Source: Nocardia neocaledoniensis
GTDB lineage: Bacteria > Actinomycetota > Actinomycetes > Mycobacteriales > Mycobacteriaceae
DNA length: 64,000 bases
NCBI RefSeq assembly: GCF_003182135.1
Contig: NZ_QGTL01000001.1
Location: 884,688-948,687, forward strand
Direction of reading: 5' to 3'
This document shows positions 47,765 through 56,620 of this stretch, piece after piece; within the stretch, counting starts at the first letter, position 1, and every line of letters starts with the position of its first letter. A program made the position numbers and the translations under genes. The notes under the pieces are model-generated. The model saw only the letters and a program-made list of their open reading frames with translations, was not told where the DNA came from and did no database searches.

Positions 47765-49270
47765 GTGAAACGCGTGAAAGGTCTGGCGGCCACGGCGACC
47801 GCCCTGGCGGTCTGTGCCGGTCTGATCGGTTGCGCCGGCCCCGAGGCCGGAGCGAAACCGGACACCGCGATCCCGGATCGGCTCACCGGTCAGCAGCTGG
47901 CATGGAAAGCCTGCGGTACACCGAAATTGGACGAGGCCGGAGCGCAGTGCGCCGAGGTCACCGTGCCGGTGAACTACGCGGACCCGGAGGGCGCCACGCT
48001 CACGGTGGCGATCTCCCGGATCGCCGGCACCGACCCGCAGCGTGGTGTGATGCTGTCGAACTCCGGCGGCCCCGGCGGCGAGGGACTCGACTTCATGGTC
48101 GACGTCGGCAAGGCGATGACGCCGGAGGTACGGGCCCGCTACGACCTGATCGGCATGGATCCGCGCGGCGTCGGACGCTCCTCGGCCGTCGACTGCCGGT
48201 GGCCGATCGGCTTCGGGCTGCAGTCGGCGGGCCTCGACGCGAACGGCTTCGCGGAATCGGCGGCGACACACCGCGATCTCGCCGACCGCTGCGCCGCCAC
48301 CGAAGGAGATCGCCTGCCCCACATCACCACCCGCAACACCGCGCGCGACATGGACCTCATCCGCGAGGTTCTCGGCGCGGAGAAGATCAGCTACTTCGGG
48401 ACCTCGTACGGCACCTACCTCGGCGCGGTGTACACGCAGCTGTTCCCCGACCGCAGCGACCGGATGGTGCTCGACAGCGCGGCCGATCCGGAGGCCTACG
48501 GCACGGTCGAGATGATGCGGGCGATGGGCCCGGCCAACGAGGCCGCGCTCGATTTGTGGGCGGACTGGGTCGCCGCGCGTGACGGGGAATATCACTTCGG
48601 CACGAGCCGGTCCGAGGTTCGGGGCGTGGTCGAGAACCTGATCGAACAGGCCGCGGCCTCGCCGATCCGGGTGGGCGAGTACGAGATCGACGAACACTGG
48701 CTGCCGGTGGTGCTGTTCGTCGGGCTCGACAGCCCGGAACAGTACGGGATGCTCGCGGGTCAACTCCGCACCATCGCCGACGCGGCGGCAGGCGCCTCGG
48801 TCCAGCCGGACGAGACACTGGACGCCACACTAGGATTCGCGATGAAGGCGCGGCCGAACGACAATTCGGCCCAGATGGCGATCATGTGCGGTGACGTCGC
48901 CGCGCCCCGGGATCCGGCCTTCTACCAGCGCAATATCGACGCCGCCAGGGCCACCCAGCCGGTGTTCGCCGGGTTCGCCAACAACATCACCCCGTGCGCG
49001 TTCTGGGCCGAGCCCGCCGAACCGGCCACGGTGGTCCACAACCAGGTGCCCGCACTGATCGTGCAGTCCACCGGTGACACCAGGACCGCCTACGACGGCG
49101 CGGTCGCCCTGCACGAGGACCTGAGCGCCTCGCGCATGGTCACCCTCCAGGATGTGCCGATCCACTGGATCTTCGGGCGCTACCCGAACTCCTGCGTGTA
49201 CTCGGCGGTGAACACCTACTTCCGCGACGGCACCCTGCCCGCCGGCGACCTGACCTGCCGGGCCGACTGA
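47765..49270 (+). CDS. TAP-like alpha/beta-hydrolase lipoprotein
   Basis: 501 residues from GTG 47765 (GAGGAG). Lipobox LIGC (Cys23). Motifs: SNSGGPGGEG (oxyanion), FGTSYGTYLG (nucleophile Ser), VQSTGDTRTAYDGA (Asp), and IHWIFG, where the usual catalytic His-Gly is His-Trp. C-terminal TAP domain with paired Cys. Likely a secreted tripeptidyl-aminopeptidase or esterase. Paralogue of 38895-40457, and likewise convergent with a two-component system. Confidence 0.88.
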   Translation: MKRVKGLAATATALAVCAGLIGCAGPEAGAKPDTAIPDRLTGQQLAWKACGTPKLDEAGAQCAEVTVPVNYADPEGATLTVAISRIAGTDPQRGVMLSNSGGPGGEGLDFMVDVGKAMTPEVRARYDLIGMDPRGVGRSSAVDCRWPIGFGLQSAGLDANGFAESAATHRDLADRCAATEGDRLPHITTRNTARDMDLIREVLGAEKISYFGTSYGTYLGAVYTQLFPDRSDRMVLDSAADPEAYGTVEMMRAMGPANEAALDLWADWVAARDGEYHFGTSRSEVRGVVENLIEQAAASPIRVGEYEIDEHWLPVVLFVGLDSPEQYGMLAGQLRTIADAAAGASVQPDETLDATLGFAMKARPNDNSAQMAIMCGDVAAPRDPAFYQRNIDAARATQPVFAGFANNITPCAFWAEPAEPATVVHNQVPALIVQSTGDTRTAYDGAVALHEDLSASRMVTLQDVPIHWIFGRYPNSCVYSAVNTYFRDGTLPAGDLTCRAD

Positions 49271-49285
49271 CCGGGACCAGGTGCG

Positions 49286-49311
49286 GCCCTGAACCCCCAG
49301 TGGTTCAGGGC
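49286..49311. terminator. Bidirectional terminator hairpin
   Basis: GCCCTGAACC pairs perfectly with GGTTCAGGGC (10-bp stem, 6-base loop) in the 42-bp gap between the convergent hydrolase and response-regulator stop codons. Confidence 0.7.
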
Positions 49312-49312
49312 T

Positions 49313-49957
49313 TCACGCGTTCAGATAGGCGAGGACGGCCAGCACCCGGCGGTGCCCGACCTCGTCGGCGGCGAGCCCGAGCTTGGCGAAGATGCTCCGG
49401 ATGTGTTTGTGCACAGCGCCTTCGCTGACCACCAGGCGCTCGGCGATGGTCGCGTTGTTGTGCCCCTCCGCCATCAGCGCGAGCACCTCGCGCTCGCGGG
49501 CGGTGAGCGCGGCCATCGGGTCGTCGGCCTTGCGCCGCACCAGCAGTTGCGAGATCACCTCGGGGTCCATCGCGGTGCCGCCCGCGGCGACCCGGCGCAG
49601 CGAATCGAGGAAGCGATCCACCTTGCCGACCCGCTCCTTGAGGAGATAGCCGACGCCGCCCATGCCGTCACCGAGCAGTTCCGCGGCGTAGCTGTCCTCC
49701 ACCCAGGACGACAGCACCAGCACGGGCAGTCCGGGGTGCAGCTCCCGCGCCTTGACGGCCGCGCGCAACCCGTCGTCGGTGAAGGTCGGCGGCAGGCGCA
49801 CATCGACGACGACCGCGTCCGGGCGCTGCGCGGCCACGGCGGCGAGGAAGTCGTCGGCATTGTCCACGGCGGCGACCACCTCGATGCCCGCCGTGCTCAA
49901 CAGCAGGACCAGACCCTCCCGCAGCAGGGCATCGTCCTCGGCGATCATGATCCGCAC
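49313..49957 (-). CDS. NarL/FixJ-family response regulator (system 4)
   Basis: 214 residues. Receiver with IMIAEDDALLREG, phospho-acceptor Asp52 in AVVVDVRLPP, and Lys in YLLKERVGKVD; LuxR HTH (LTAREREVLALMAEG; EGAVHKHIRSIFAKL). The LPPTFTDDGLRAA segment places it in the LiaR/DegU-like branch that differs from the other three regulators here. It overlaps the kinase gene by 13 bp. Confidence 0.92.
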   Translation of the reverse strand: MRIMIAEDDALLREGLVLLLSTAGIEVVAAVDNADDFLAAVAAQRPDAVVVDVRLPPTFTDDGLRAAVKARELHPGLPVLVLSSWVEDSYAAELLGDGMGGVGYLLKERVGKVDRFLDSLRRVAAGGTAMDPEVISQLLVRRKADDPMAALTAREREVLALMAEGHNNATIAERLVVSEGAVHKHIRSIFAKLGLAADEVGHRRVLAVLAYLNA

Positions 49958-51195
49958 GGCAACTCCACCCGCACCACAGTAGGGCCACCGGGCGGACTGG
50001 TCAGCACCATCCGGCCGTCGAGCGCCTCGGCCCTGCGCCGGATACCGGCCAGCCCACCGTCGTAGATCTCCACGGCGCCGCCGACTCCGTCGTCGCGGAT
50101 CTCGACGGTGAGCAGCTCGGGCGTCCCGCCGAGCGCCAGGGAGATCGCCGTGGCGCCGGAGTGTTTGGTGGCGTTGGTGAGCGCCTCGGTGATGACGAAG
50201 TACGCGGCCGCCTCCGCGGCGGCGGGGAGTCTGCCCACCTCGCCGAGATCGAGCACACAGGGGATGGGGTTGCGGGCTGCCACCGCCGCGACCGCACTGG
50301 CCAGGCCACGATCGGCGAGCACCGGCGGATAGACGTTGCGCACCACATCGCGCAGCTCGGCCAGGGCGGCCGTCGCGGTGTCCTGTGCCTTGCGCACGAG
50401 TTCCCGCGCGGTGTCCGGGTCCTGGTCGCGCAGCTGGTCGGCCATCCCGAGCTGCATGATCACCGCCGCGAGCCGGGCCTGCGCGCCGTCGTGCAGGTCG
50501 CGCTCGATCCGGCGCAGTTCGGCGCCGTGTGCGTCGAGCGCCGCGGCCCTGGTCGCGGTGAGGGCCGCGACCCGGTCGGCCAGCAGGGCGTCCTCGGTGG
50601 GTTTCAGCATCGCCCGGGTGGCCAGCGCCTGCCAGCGCGCGGCCACCGGAAGCTGCAGGGTCACCAGGGCCACCGGGATCGCGAGGAAGACGCTCAGGAT
50701 CGCCTTCGGCCAGGAGTCGACCGCGAAACCGAAACTGGCGAACTCCTGCCCCGGCGGCATCCGCTGCCAGAACGCCGGGATCGCCAGCTGTGCCAGGGTG
50801 CTCAGCGGCAGCGCGATGGCGAACACCGCCAGGTAGATGCCGGTCAGCGCGTGCGCGACCAGCCAGCCGAAGTCCCGGCGGTTCGCCGGATCGGTGAACA
50901 CTGTCGCCACCCGTTGCCGCAAGCCGCCGGTCAACGGCTGATACGCCCGCACCGCCTGCTCGCCGAGATACCCCGCCGCCCTGCGCCGGTCGAACGACAC
51001 CAGCGGCCGCACCAGCCGAACGGCCTCGGGCAGCGCCGGAATCCCCACCCCGATCAGGCAGAACGCGCCGACGATCAGCAGCCCGACCACCGCGAACAAC
51101 GCGAGCAGCGAGGTGACACCGCCGACCGCCAGATACCAGACAGCACCCGGCAGCCGCCGTGCCTTGTCTCGCGCGGAGTGCAGTGCCTCGATCAC
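49945..51195 (-). CDS. Sensor histidine kinase with N-terminal Sensor domain (system 4)
   Basis: 416 residues. The N-terminal ~200 residues carry four membrane helices in two pairs (20-55 and 113-180), as in the actinobacterial Sensor domain of histidine kinases. Phospho-acceptor His235 is in ERDLHDGAQARLA, the HDGAQ-type box, unlike the HDVxAH of systems 1-3. Catalytic part: FVITEALTNATKHSG and GLAGIRRRAEALDG. So system 4 is of different descent from the other three. Confidence 0.92.
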   Translation of the reverse strand: MIEALHSARDKARRLPGAVWYLAVGGVTSLLALFAVVGLLIVGAFCLIGVGIPALPEAVRLVRPLVSFDRRRAAGYLGEQAVRAYQPLTGGLRQRVATVFTDPANRRDFGWLVAHALTGIYLAVFAIALPLSTLAQLAIPAFWQRMPPGQEFASFGFAVDSWPKAILSVFLAIPVALVTLQLPVAARWQALATRAMLKPTEDALLADRVAALTATRAAALDAHGAELRRIERDLHDGAQARLAAVIMQLGMADQLRDQDPDTARELVRKAQDTATAALAELRDVVRNVYPPVLADRGLASAVAAVAARNPIPCVLDLGEVGRLPAAAEAAAYFVITEALTNATKHSGATAISLALGGTPELLTVEIRDDGVGGAVEIYDGGLAGIRRRAEALDGRMVLTSPPGGPTVVRVELPCGS

Positions 51196-51307
51196 CCAGC
51201 CATCGTGTCAGAACGGGCCACGACCGTGCCCGGCAGGCAGCCCCTGGTCAGCGCGTTCGCGCAGGTCGACGCCGCGGTCAGGCAGCCGCCGGGGTGGAAG
51301 GCAGTCG

Positions 51308-51718
51308 TCACGCCCCGGCCGCCTGCCGCTGGATCTCGGCGGTGGCCTCGGCCTTGATCCGTTCGAACTGCTCGCCCATCCGTTCGGCCAGGGCCTGGGC
51401 GGCCGACAGCGGGCGCACCATCACCATGAAGTCATCGATGCGTCCCTGCTCGTCGAAGTGCAGGAAGTCGCAGCCGGTGAGCTTCTTGCCGTCCACCGTC
51501 GCTTCGAAGATGAACGCGTGGTCGCGGTCGCCGCCGATCTCGCGGACGTAGCGGAAGTCCTCGAACACCCGGATGACGGCCCGCAGGATCGCGGCGGTGA
51601 TCGCCTTGCCCGGGTAGGGCGTGAAGGCGACCGGGCTGGTGAACACGACATTCTCGGCCAGCAGGGCCTCGATGGCGGCCTCGTCACGGGCTTCCACGGC
51701 CGCTCGGAAGGGATGCAT
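51308..51718 (-). CDS. SnoaL-like/NTF2-fold protein
   Basis: 136 residues. NTF2-like cone: a first helix (HPFRAAVEARDEAAIEALLA), ENVVFTSPVAFTPYPGKAI, and DFLHFDEQGRIDDFMVMVRP. Family includes polyketide cyclases and small isomerases as well as non-enzymatic ligand binders. Divergent from the PadR regulator with 118 bp between starts, which may control it. Confidence 0.85.
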   Translation of the reverse strand: MHPFRAAVEARDEAAIEALLAENVVFTSPVAFTPYPGKAITAAILRAVIRVFEDFRYVREIGGDRDHAFIFEATVDGKKLTGCDFLHFDEQGRIDDFMVMVRPLSAAQALAERMGEQFERIKAEATAEIQRQAAGA

Positions 51719-51814
51719 GACTTCCTCTCATAAGAAATTTATTGACTAAGTAACTCGAACAGTAACGAGCTCAATCACCGATGTCCACAGTGGAATGGTC
51801 ACCAAGTTGAATAA

Positions 51815-51835
51815 CCCGAAGTGATAGAGTTCGGG
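51815..51835. promoter_or_regulatory. Inverted repeat directly before padR-like gene
   Basis: CCCGAA-N9-TTCGGG ends one base before the ATG at 51837 in place of a ribosome site. It could be the PadR autoregulatory operator or a leaderless-promoter element. Confidence 0.35.
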
Positions 51836-51836
51836 C

Positions 51837-52400
51837 ATGGCACTACGCAACGCGATCCTGGCCGCCCTGCTCGACGGCGAGGCCTCCGGCTACGACCTGG
51901 CCAAGGGTTTCGACGCGTCGCTGGCCAACTTCTGGATCGCCACACCCCAGCAGCTGTACCGCGAGCTGGACCGGATGTCGGCCGACGGGCTCCTCGCGAC
52001 CCGTGTCGTCCAGCAGGAACGCCGGCCGAACAAGCGCCTGCACTCCATCACCGAGGCCGGTCACGCCGCCCTGGTCGAATTCCTCGAGGCCGCGTCGAAG
52101 CCGACGGCCATCCGCGACGAGATGATGGTCAAGGTCCAGGCGGTCGAGTCCGAGACCGCGCCCGCGGTGCGTGCCGCGATCGCCGAACGGCGGGACTGGA
52201 GCGTCGCCAAACTCGCCCGCTACGAACGTCTGCGCACCCGCATGCTGGCGGGTCGCACCGAGCAGGCCTACCTCGAGGAAGTCGAGCGCGTGGGGCCCTA
52301 CCTGACGCTGATGCGCGGAATCTCCTTCGAGCAGGAGAACATTCGCTGGGCCGATTTCGCGCTGACTGTCCTCGATCGCCGAGTCGCCGCGCACGCCTGA
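51837..52400 (+). CDS. PadR-family transcriptional regulator
   Basis: 187 residues. Winged HTH of the PadR type: LRNAILAALLDGEASGYDLA, then FWIATPQQLYRELDRMSADGLL and the wing RRPNKRLHSITEAG. A C-terminal coiled domain (about 95-185, Vir_act_alpha_C type) serves dimerisation. Little room for a ribosome site before the ATG, so possibly leaderless. Likely controls itself and the divergent SnoaL-like gene. Confidence 0.9.
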   Translation: MALRNAILAALLDGEASGYDLAKGFDASLANFWIATPQQLYRELDRMSADGLLATRVVQQERRPNKRLHSITEAGHAALVEFLEAASKPTAIRDEMMVKVQAVESETAPAVRAAIAERRDWSVAKLARYERLRTRMLAGRTEQAYLEEVERVGPYLTLMRGISFEQENIRWADFALTVLDRRVAAHA

Positions 52401-52430
52401 CATGCTCGGTCAGCCGACAACTGTGGGGCG

Positions 52431-52883
52431 CTACCCGGATCCGGGCGTCGGCACGACCGGTCGCACCGGTACCGGAGGGTTCAGCGCTTCGGCCAGGGTG
52501 GGGTAGATCGGTAGCCAGGCCGAGAGCCCGGCGATGGCGATCACACGATCGACCACGCCAGCGTACGGGTTGAACATCACGACCCGCACACCGCCGGTCG
52601 AGGCCTGCTGGGCGCGCTCGGCCAGGTCGAGGATGGGGCGGCAGCCGATGAACTGGATCGCGCTCACATCCACCACCAGGCGGCCCCGTGGTGTCGCCGC
52701 GCCGACGGCGGCGTCGAGGATGGCCCGCCAGCGCGGCCGGGTGTAGGCATCGGCCTCACCGTAGACGTGCAAGATCACCGCGTCGGCGCGCAGGTCGAGG
52801 TCGGCCTGCAGCCGCCGGCCGAGGTCTTCGGTTTCGCCGGTGTCGGGGAGGACGAGTTCCACGCTGTGGGGACGAGACTTCAT
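52431..52883 (-). CDS. STAS-domain protein (anti-anti-sigma-factor-like)
   Basis: 150 residues from ATG 52883; a further in-frame ATG at 52901 and an upstream extension are possible. STAS fold over about 20-125: AVILHVYGEADAYTRPRWRA, LVVDVSAIQFIGCRPILDL, VRVVMFNPYAGVVDRVIAIAG. In SpoIIAA-type antagonists the loop reads D-S-x-G with the phosphorylated Ser; here it is I-G-C-R, so control by an anti-sigma kinase looks lost. No anti-sigma partner is encoded nearby. Confidence 0.78.
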   Translation of the reverse strand: MKSRPHSVELVLPDTGETEDLGRRLQADLDLRADAVILHVYGEADAYTRPRWRAILDAAVGAATPRGRLVVDVSAIQFIGCRPILDLAERAQQASTGGVRVVMFNPYAGVVDRVIAIAGLSAWLPIYPTLAEALNPPVPVRPVVPTPGSG

Positions 52884-53040
52884 CAGACGGCAACTCACCA
52901 TCTCGAAGCAGTCAGCACGCCTCGACATTGCACGGCCGGACCTGGTGTCTAGAGCCGACCGATAGCTCCATCTGACCACGTCGGAACGAGTCGGGCAGCG
53001 GTCGTGACCGGATTGATCCCGGACGGCCGAGGGACGAAGG

Positions 53041-54117
53041 TCAGTGGGTCGCGATCAGCGCGCCTGCCAATGCCAGCGAGCTCACCCACACGGTCGATCC
53101 GGCGGCGAGCAGGATCGGGCGGGGCCCGATCCGCGCCAGCGACCGCACCTTCACACCGGTGCCGAGCGCGAACATGGCCGCGGTGAGCAGCAGGGTCTGC
53201 GCGTCGCGGGCCATCTCCAGCAGGCCCGCCGGGATCACACCGGTCGAGCGCACCGCGGCGCAGGCCAGGAAGGCCAGCACGAACATCGGCACCAGCGGTG
53301 GCCGGTGGCCCGCATCCACCGTTTCGTCGGTCCGGCCGCGCCGCATGTGCCAGCTGACGGCCGCCAGCACCGGGGCGAGCAGGACGACGCGGGCGAGCTT
53401 GACCACCACCGCGACGGTCAGCGCGGTCCCCCCGAGTGCCCCGCCGACGGCCACCACCTGGGCGACCTCGTGGACGGCGGCGCCCGCCCATACCCCGCTG
53501 GTCGCCGCGTCCAGCCCGAGGACGTGCGCCGCGGGTGGCAGGATCGCGATCAACAGCGTCCCGAACACCACGACCAGCGCGATCGAGGTCAGCACTTCTT
53601 CCTCGTCGGCGTCGACGACGCCGTCGGCGGCAGCCACGGCGGCAGCGCCACAGATGGAGAACCCGCAGGCGATCAGCAGTCGCTGGGTCCATCCGATGCC
53701 GAGCGCACGGCCGAGCACCATGGTGCCGCCGATGCCCCCGACCACCACGACGAGCACGGCGACCAGGGTCGCGGGGCCGAGGCCGAGGATGTCGGTGAAG
53801 GTCACTTGCACGCCGAGCAGCGCGACGCCGATCCGGAGCAGCCGTTTGGCGCAGAACTGCAGTCCGGGCCGCAGACGTTGCGGGATATCGACGACATTCG
53901 CGGCGATCGCCCCGACCAGGATGGCCGCCAGCAGCGGGCTGATGACGGAGTACCGGCTGGTGAACAGCAGGATCGCCGTGACGACAGCGGCGGCGAGCAG
54001 CAACCCGGGCGCGTACTCGCCGGCCCATCGGCGCGCGCGCACCGCACGCGAGAGAGGTGCCGGTTCGGCCGGCGCGGACGCCCGGCTCGACAGGTCGGAC
54101 GCAGGGGGCTGGAGCAT
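53041..54117 (-). CDS. YeiH-family (UPF0324/COG2855) putative sulfate/anion exporter
   Basis: 358 residues from ATG 54117. About ten membrane helices with the family landmarks: GVALLGVQVTFTDILGLGP, CGFSICGAAAVAAADGVVDA and GAAVHEVAQVVAVGGALG. Related proteins were proposed to export sulfate or sulfite in organosulfonate dissimilation. It is the last gene in the minus-strand series that begins at 61001, 85 bp after the decayed AMP-ligase. Transport role is inferred from family. Confidence 0.88.
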   Translation of the reverse strand: MLQPPASDLSSRASAPAEPAPLSRAVRARRWAGEYAPGLLLAAAVVTAILLFTSRYSVISPLLAAILVGAIAANVVDIPQRLRPGLQFCAKRLLRIGVALLGVQVTFTDILGLGPATLVAVLVVVVGGIGGTMVLGRALGIGWTQRLLIACGFSICGAAAVAAADGVVDADEEEVLTSIALVVVFGTLLIAILPPAAHVLGLDAATSGVWAGAAVHEVAQVVAVGGALGGTALTVAVVVKLARVVLLAPVLAAVSWHMRRGRTDETVDAGHRPPLVPMFVLAFLACAAVRSTGVIPAGLLEMARDAQTLLLTAAMFALGTGVKVRSLARIGPRPILLAAGSTVWVSSLALAGALIATH

Positions 54118-54202
54118 GATTCGAGGTGTCCCGTGTTTCGGTAGGAGCGACCGTGGGCGGCGCGGCCTCGCGGTCGATGGCATCGACGGTCCGTGCGCGG
54201 CG

Positions 54203-54557
54203 TCATCCGGCCGGGACGGTGGCCGGGTTCCGCTCGGCGAGCTCGCGTTTGAGGATCTTGCCGCCGGCGGTCATCGGCAGTTCGGTGGTGAACTCGATCG
54301 AGCGCGGGTACTTGTGGGACGACGACCCCGCCCGCTTTGAGGATGCCGTAGTAGATGACGACGAACTCGGGCAGGTTCGGGCACGAGAGCGCCACCTTGT
54401 CGCCGGGTTCGAGCCCGCGCGCCGTCAGCAGGCACGCGACCTGGCCTGCGCGCGCGTTCAGCTCGGCGTAGGTCAACCGCTCGGCGCCGAGCACCACCGC
54501 CTCGTCGGCGGGTTGGCGGAAGGCCGTGTCCTCCAGCAGGGCAGCGAGATTGAACAC
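54203..54557 (-). pseudogene. AMP-dependent acyl-CoA synthetase with large internal deletion
   Basis: The first 78 codons are a normal start (LTYAELNARAGQVACLL; VALSCPNLPEFVVIYYGILK; AGGVVVP). Immediately after, in another frame, comes the extreme C-terminus of the same family (HKYPRSIEFTTELPMTAGGK, ILKREL), ending at TGA 54205-54203. About 400 residues, including the ATP-binding and A8 regions, are missing and the join is out of frame. The catalytic Lys (GGKIL) survives but no product could work. It once would have activated a carboxylic acid of this pathway. Confidence 0.88.
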
Positions 54558-54589
54558 AGATCAGCCTTTCGGGGAAGGGTCGGTACCGG

Positions 54590-55240
54590 TCAGGCGCACA
54601 GCGGGGCGGCGGTGGCCGCCCTCACCTCGGCTTCGGTGACGCCGGGCGCGCATTCCCGCAGCGCCAGCCCGCGCGGGAGGACGTCGATGACGGCGAGGTT
54701 GGTGATGATCCGATGCACCACCCGCTCGCCGGTGAGCGGAAGCGTGCAGCGCGGCACGATCTTCGGCCCGCCGTTCTTGTCGGTGTGCTCCATGAGCACG
54801 ATCACCCGCCGCGCGCCGTGGACCAGGTCCATCGCCCCGCCCATGCCCTTGACCATGTGGCCCGGGACCATCCAGTTGGCCAGGTCGCCTGCCGCCGAGA
54901 CCTGCATGCCGCCGAGGACGGCGGTGTCGATGTGGCCGCCGCGGATCATCCCGAAGCTGGTCGCGGAGCCGAAGAACGACGCCCCGGCGAGCACCGTCAC
55001 GGTTTCCTTGCCCGCGTTGATCAGATCGGCATCGACCTCCGACGCGTCCGGGTACGGCCCGGTGCCGAGGATGCCGTTCTCCGAATGCAGGGTGACGCGC
55101 ACGCCCGCGGGCAGATGATCGGGGATCAGCGTCGGCAACCCGATACCCAGATTGACGTACTCCCCCGACCGCAGCTCGCGGGCGGCCCTGGCCGCCATGT
55201 GGGTCCGCGTCCAGCCGACAACTGTTGCGGCAGTGGTCAT
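54590..55240 (-). CDS. scoB: 3-oxoacid CoA-transferase subunit B
   Basis: 216 residues. [19 protein letters not shown] and the catalytic Glu in [13 protein letters not shown] mark the beta subunit of succinyl-CoA/acetyl-CoA:3-oxoacid CoA-transferases; [20 protein letters not shown] is the other signature. Works with subunit A encoded one base upstream (TGA-c-ATG). Expected reaction: transfer of CoA from succinyl-CoA or acetyl-CoA to acetoacetate or a 3-oxoacid. The symbol is by family only; it could also be named atoA or pcaJ. Confidence 0.92.
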   Translation of the reverse strand: MTTAATVVGWTRTHMAARAARELRSGEYVNLGIGLPTLIPDHLPAGVRVTLHSENGILGTGPYPDASEVDADLINAGKETVTVLAGASFFGSATSFGMIRGGHIDTAVLGGMQVSAAGDLANWMVPGHMVKGMGGAMDLVHGARRVIVLMEHTDKNGGPKIVPRCTLPLTGERVVHRIITNLAVIDVLPRGLALRECAPGVTEAEVRAATAAPLCA

Positions 55241-55241
55241 G

Positions 55242-56006
55242 TCATTTCTCCTTGGCGACGGTGCGCTTCTCGATGTGCTTTGTCTGCACGCCGGTGTGCA
55301 CGATGCGGTCGACGAAGATGCCCGGCAGGTGGACCCCGGCCGGGTCGATCGCGCCCGCGGGCACGAGATGTTCGACCTGCGCGATGCAGACGCGGCCCGC
55401 CATCGCGGCGTCCGGATTGAAATTGCGGGCCGCCTTGTCGAAGACGAGGTTGCCGTCGGTGTCCCCGACGAGCGCGTGCACCAGGGCGTAGTCCGTCGTG
55501 ATCGCCTCCTCGAGCACGTACCGCCGCTCGCCCCAGCGGCCGCCGAACGTGCGCACCTCTTTGGGCGGCGATGAGATCGCGACCGAGCCGTCGGGCGCGT
55601 ACCGCCAGGGCAGGCCGCCGTCGGCGACGGGCGTGCCGATACCGGCCGGGGTGAAGAAGGCGGGCAGACCCGCGCCGCCCGCTCGGAGCTTCTCGGCGAG
55701 GGTGCCCTGCGGCGTCAGCTCGACTTCGATCTCGCCGGCCAGGTACTGCCGGGCGAACTCCGCGTTCTCCCCTACGTACGAGGCGATCACCCGCCGTATC
55801 TGCTTGTTCCGCAACAGGATTCCCAACCCGATCCGGTCGGTGCCGCAGTTGTTGGAGATGATCTCGAGGTCGGTGACGGCGCTGGCCGCCAACGCCGCGA
55901 TGAGCGCGTCGGGAATGCCGCACACCCCGAACCCGCCGACGGCCACGCGGGAACCGGAGGCGATGTCGGCCACCGCCGCTGCCGCCGAGGCGACGACTTC
56001 GCTCAT
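55242..56006 (-). CDS. scoA: 3-oxoacid CoA-transferase subunit A
   Basis: 254 residues from ATG 56006, which overlaps the hydrolase stop (ATGA). [16 protein letters not shown] is the CoA-transferase family I signature, followed by [15 protein letters not shown] and the FFTPAGIGT segment. Forms a heterotetramer with subunit B. In the operon, acetoacetate released by the BKACE enzyme is the natural substrate (inference). The symbol is by family. Confidence 0.92.
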   Translation of the reverse strand: MSEVVASAAAAVADIASGSRVAVGGFGVCGIPDALIAALAASAVTDLEIISNNCGTDRIGLGILLRNKQIRRVIASYVGENAEFARQYLAGEIEVELTPQGTLAEKLRAGGAGLPAFFTPAGIGTPVADGGLPWRYAPDGSVAISSPPKEVRTFGGRWGERRYVLEEAITTDYALVHALVGDTDGNLVFDKAARNFNPDAAMAGRVCIAQVEHLVPAGAIDPAGVHLPGIFVDRIVHTGVQTKHIEKRTVAKEK

Positions 56007-56596
56007 CGCGCGGCCGCCGTGTCGGGCGCGGTCGAGGCGATCAGCTCGCGGAGCAGTTCCTGCGCCCGTGGCCATTCGCCGTAGCCGGAAGCCGGATTGA
56101 GATGACCGACATCGCCGAGATCCACCAGGCGGCTGCCCCAGGCCTCGGCCATGCCCGCCACCCGCCGCGACGACGCGAGCGGGTCGGTGGTGGACGCGGC
56201 GACGATGCTGGGGAAGGGCAGCCGTCCCCTGGGGATCGGATTCCAGCCACCCGCCGCCAGGTCGTCGGCGGTCGGATACCCCTTCGGCAGTGCGGATTCC
56301 AGGTCGGCCGGGGTGACCAGCAGAGCCGCGCGCACCGGTCGCCGGTGCCGCTGCGCCCAGTGCACGGTGATCAGTACCCCGGCGCTGTGCGCGACCAGCA
56401 CCACGGGACCGTCGATCGCGGTGACGACCACGTCGAGCGCGGCGACCCGCGCGGCGAGGCTGAGCTTGTCGCGCTCGAGCGGCGGGACCGTGCGGACCCG
56501 GTCCAGGCGTTCGGCGAGCAGCGTCTGCCAGTGCTCGGGCACATGGTCACGCAGTCCCGGCACGATCACGACGGTGTGGTCAGCGGAGTCTTTCAT
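56003..56596 (-). CDS. RBBP9/YdeN-type serine hydrolase
   Basis: 197 residues. Compact alpha/beta hydrolase: VIVPGLRDHVPEHWQTLLAE opening, LVAHSAGVLITVHW with nucleophile Ser, ASTTDPLASS (Asp) and DVGHLNPASGYGEWP (His), the pattern of the RBBP9/YdeN family. Small cytosolic esterase, lactonase or thioesterase-like. In the operon it could hydrolyse an acyl-CoA or ester intermediate, for which no other enzyme is present (inference). Confidence 0.88.
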   Translation of the reverse strand: MKDSADHTVVIVPGLRDHVPEHWQTLLAERLDRVRTVPPLERDKLSLAARVAALDVVVTAIDGPVVLVAHSAGVLITVHWAQRHRRPVRAALLVTPADLESALPKGYPTADDLAAGGWNPIPRGRLPFPSIVAASTTDPLASSRRVAGMAEAWGSRLVDLGDVGHLNPASGYGEWPRAQELLRELIASTAPDTAAAR

Positions 56597-56620
56597 GGTG
56601 TGCGGTGGTTCCTTTCGAGT

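Noticed and set aside
47252..48763. 503-codon minus-strand open frame
   Set aside because: Antisense to two convincing lipoprotein hydrolases with lipoboxes and catalytic motifs.
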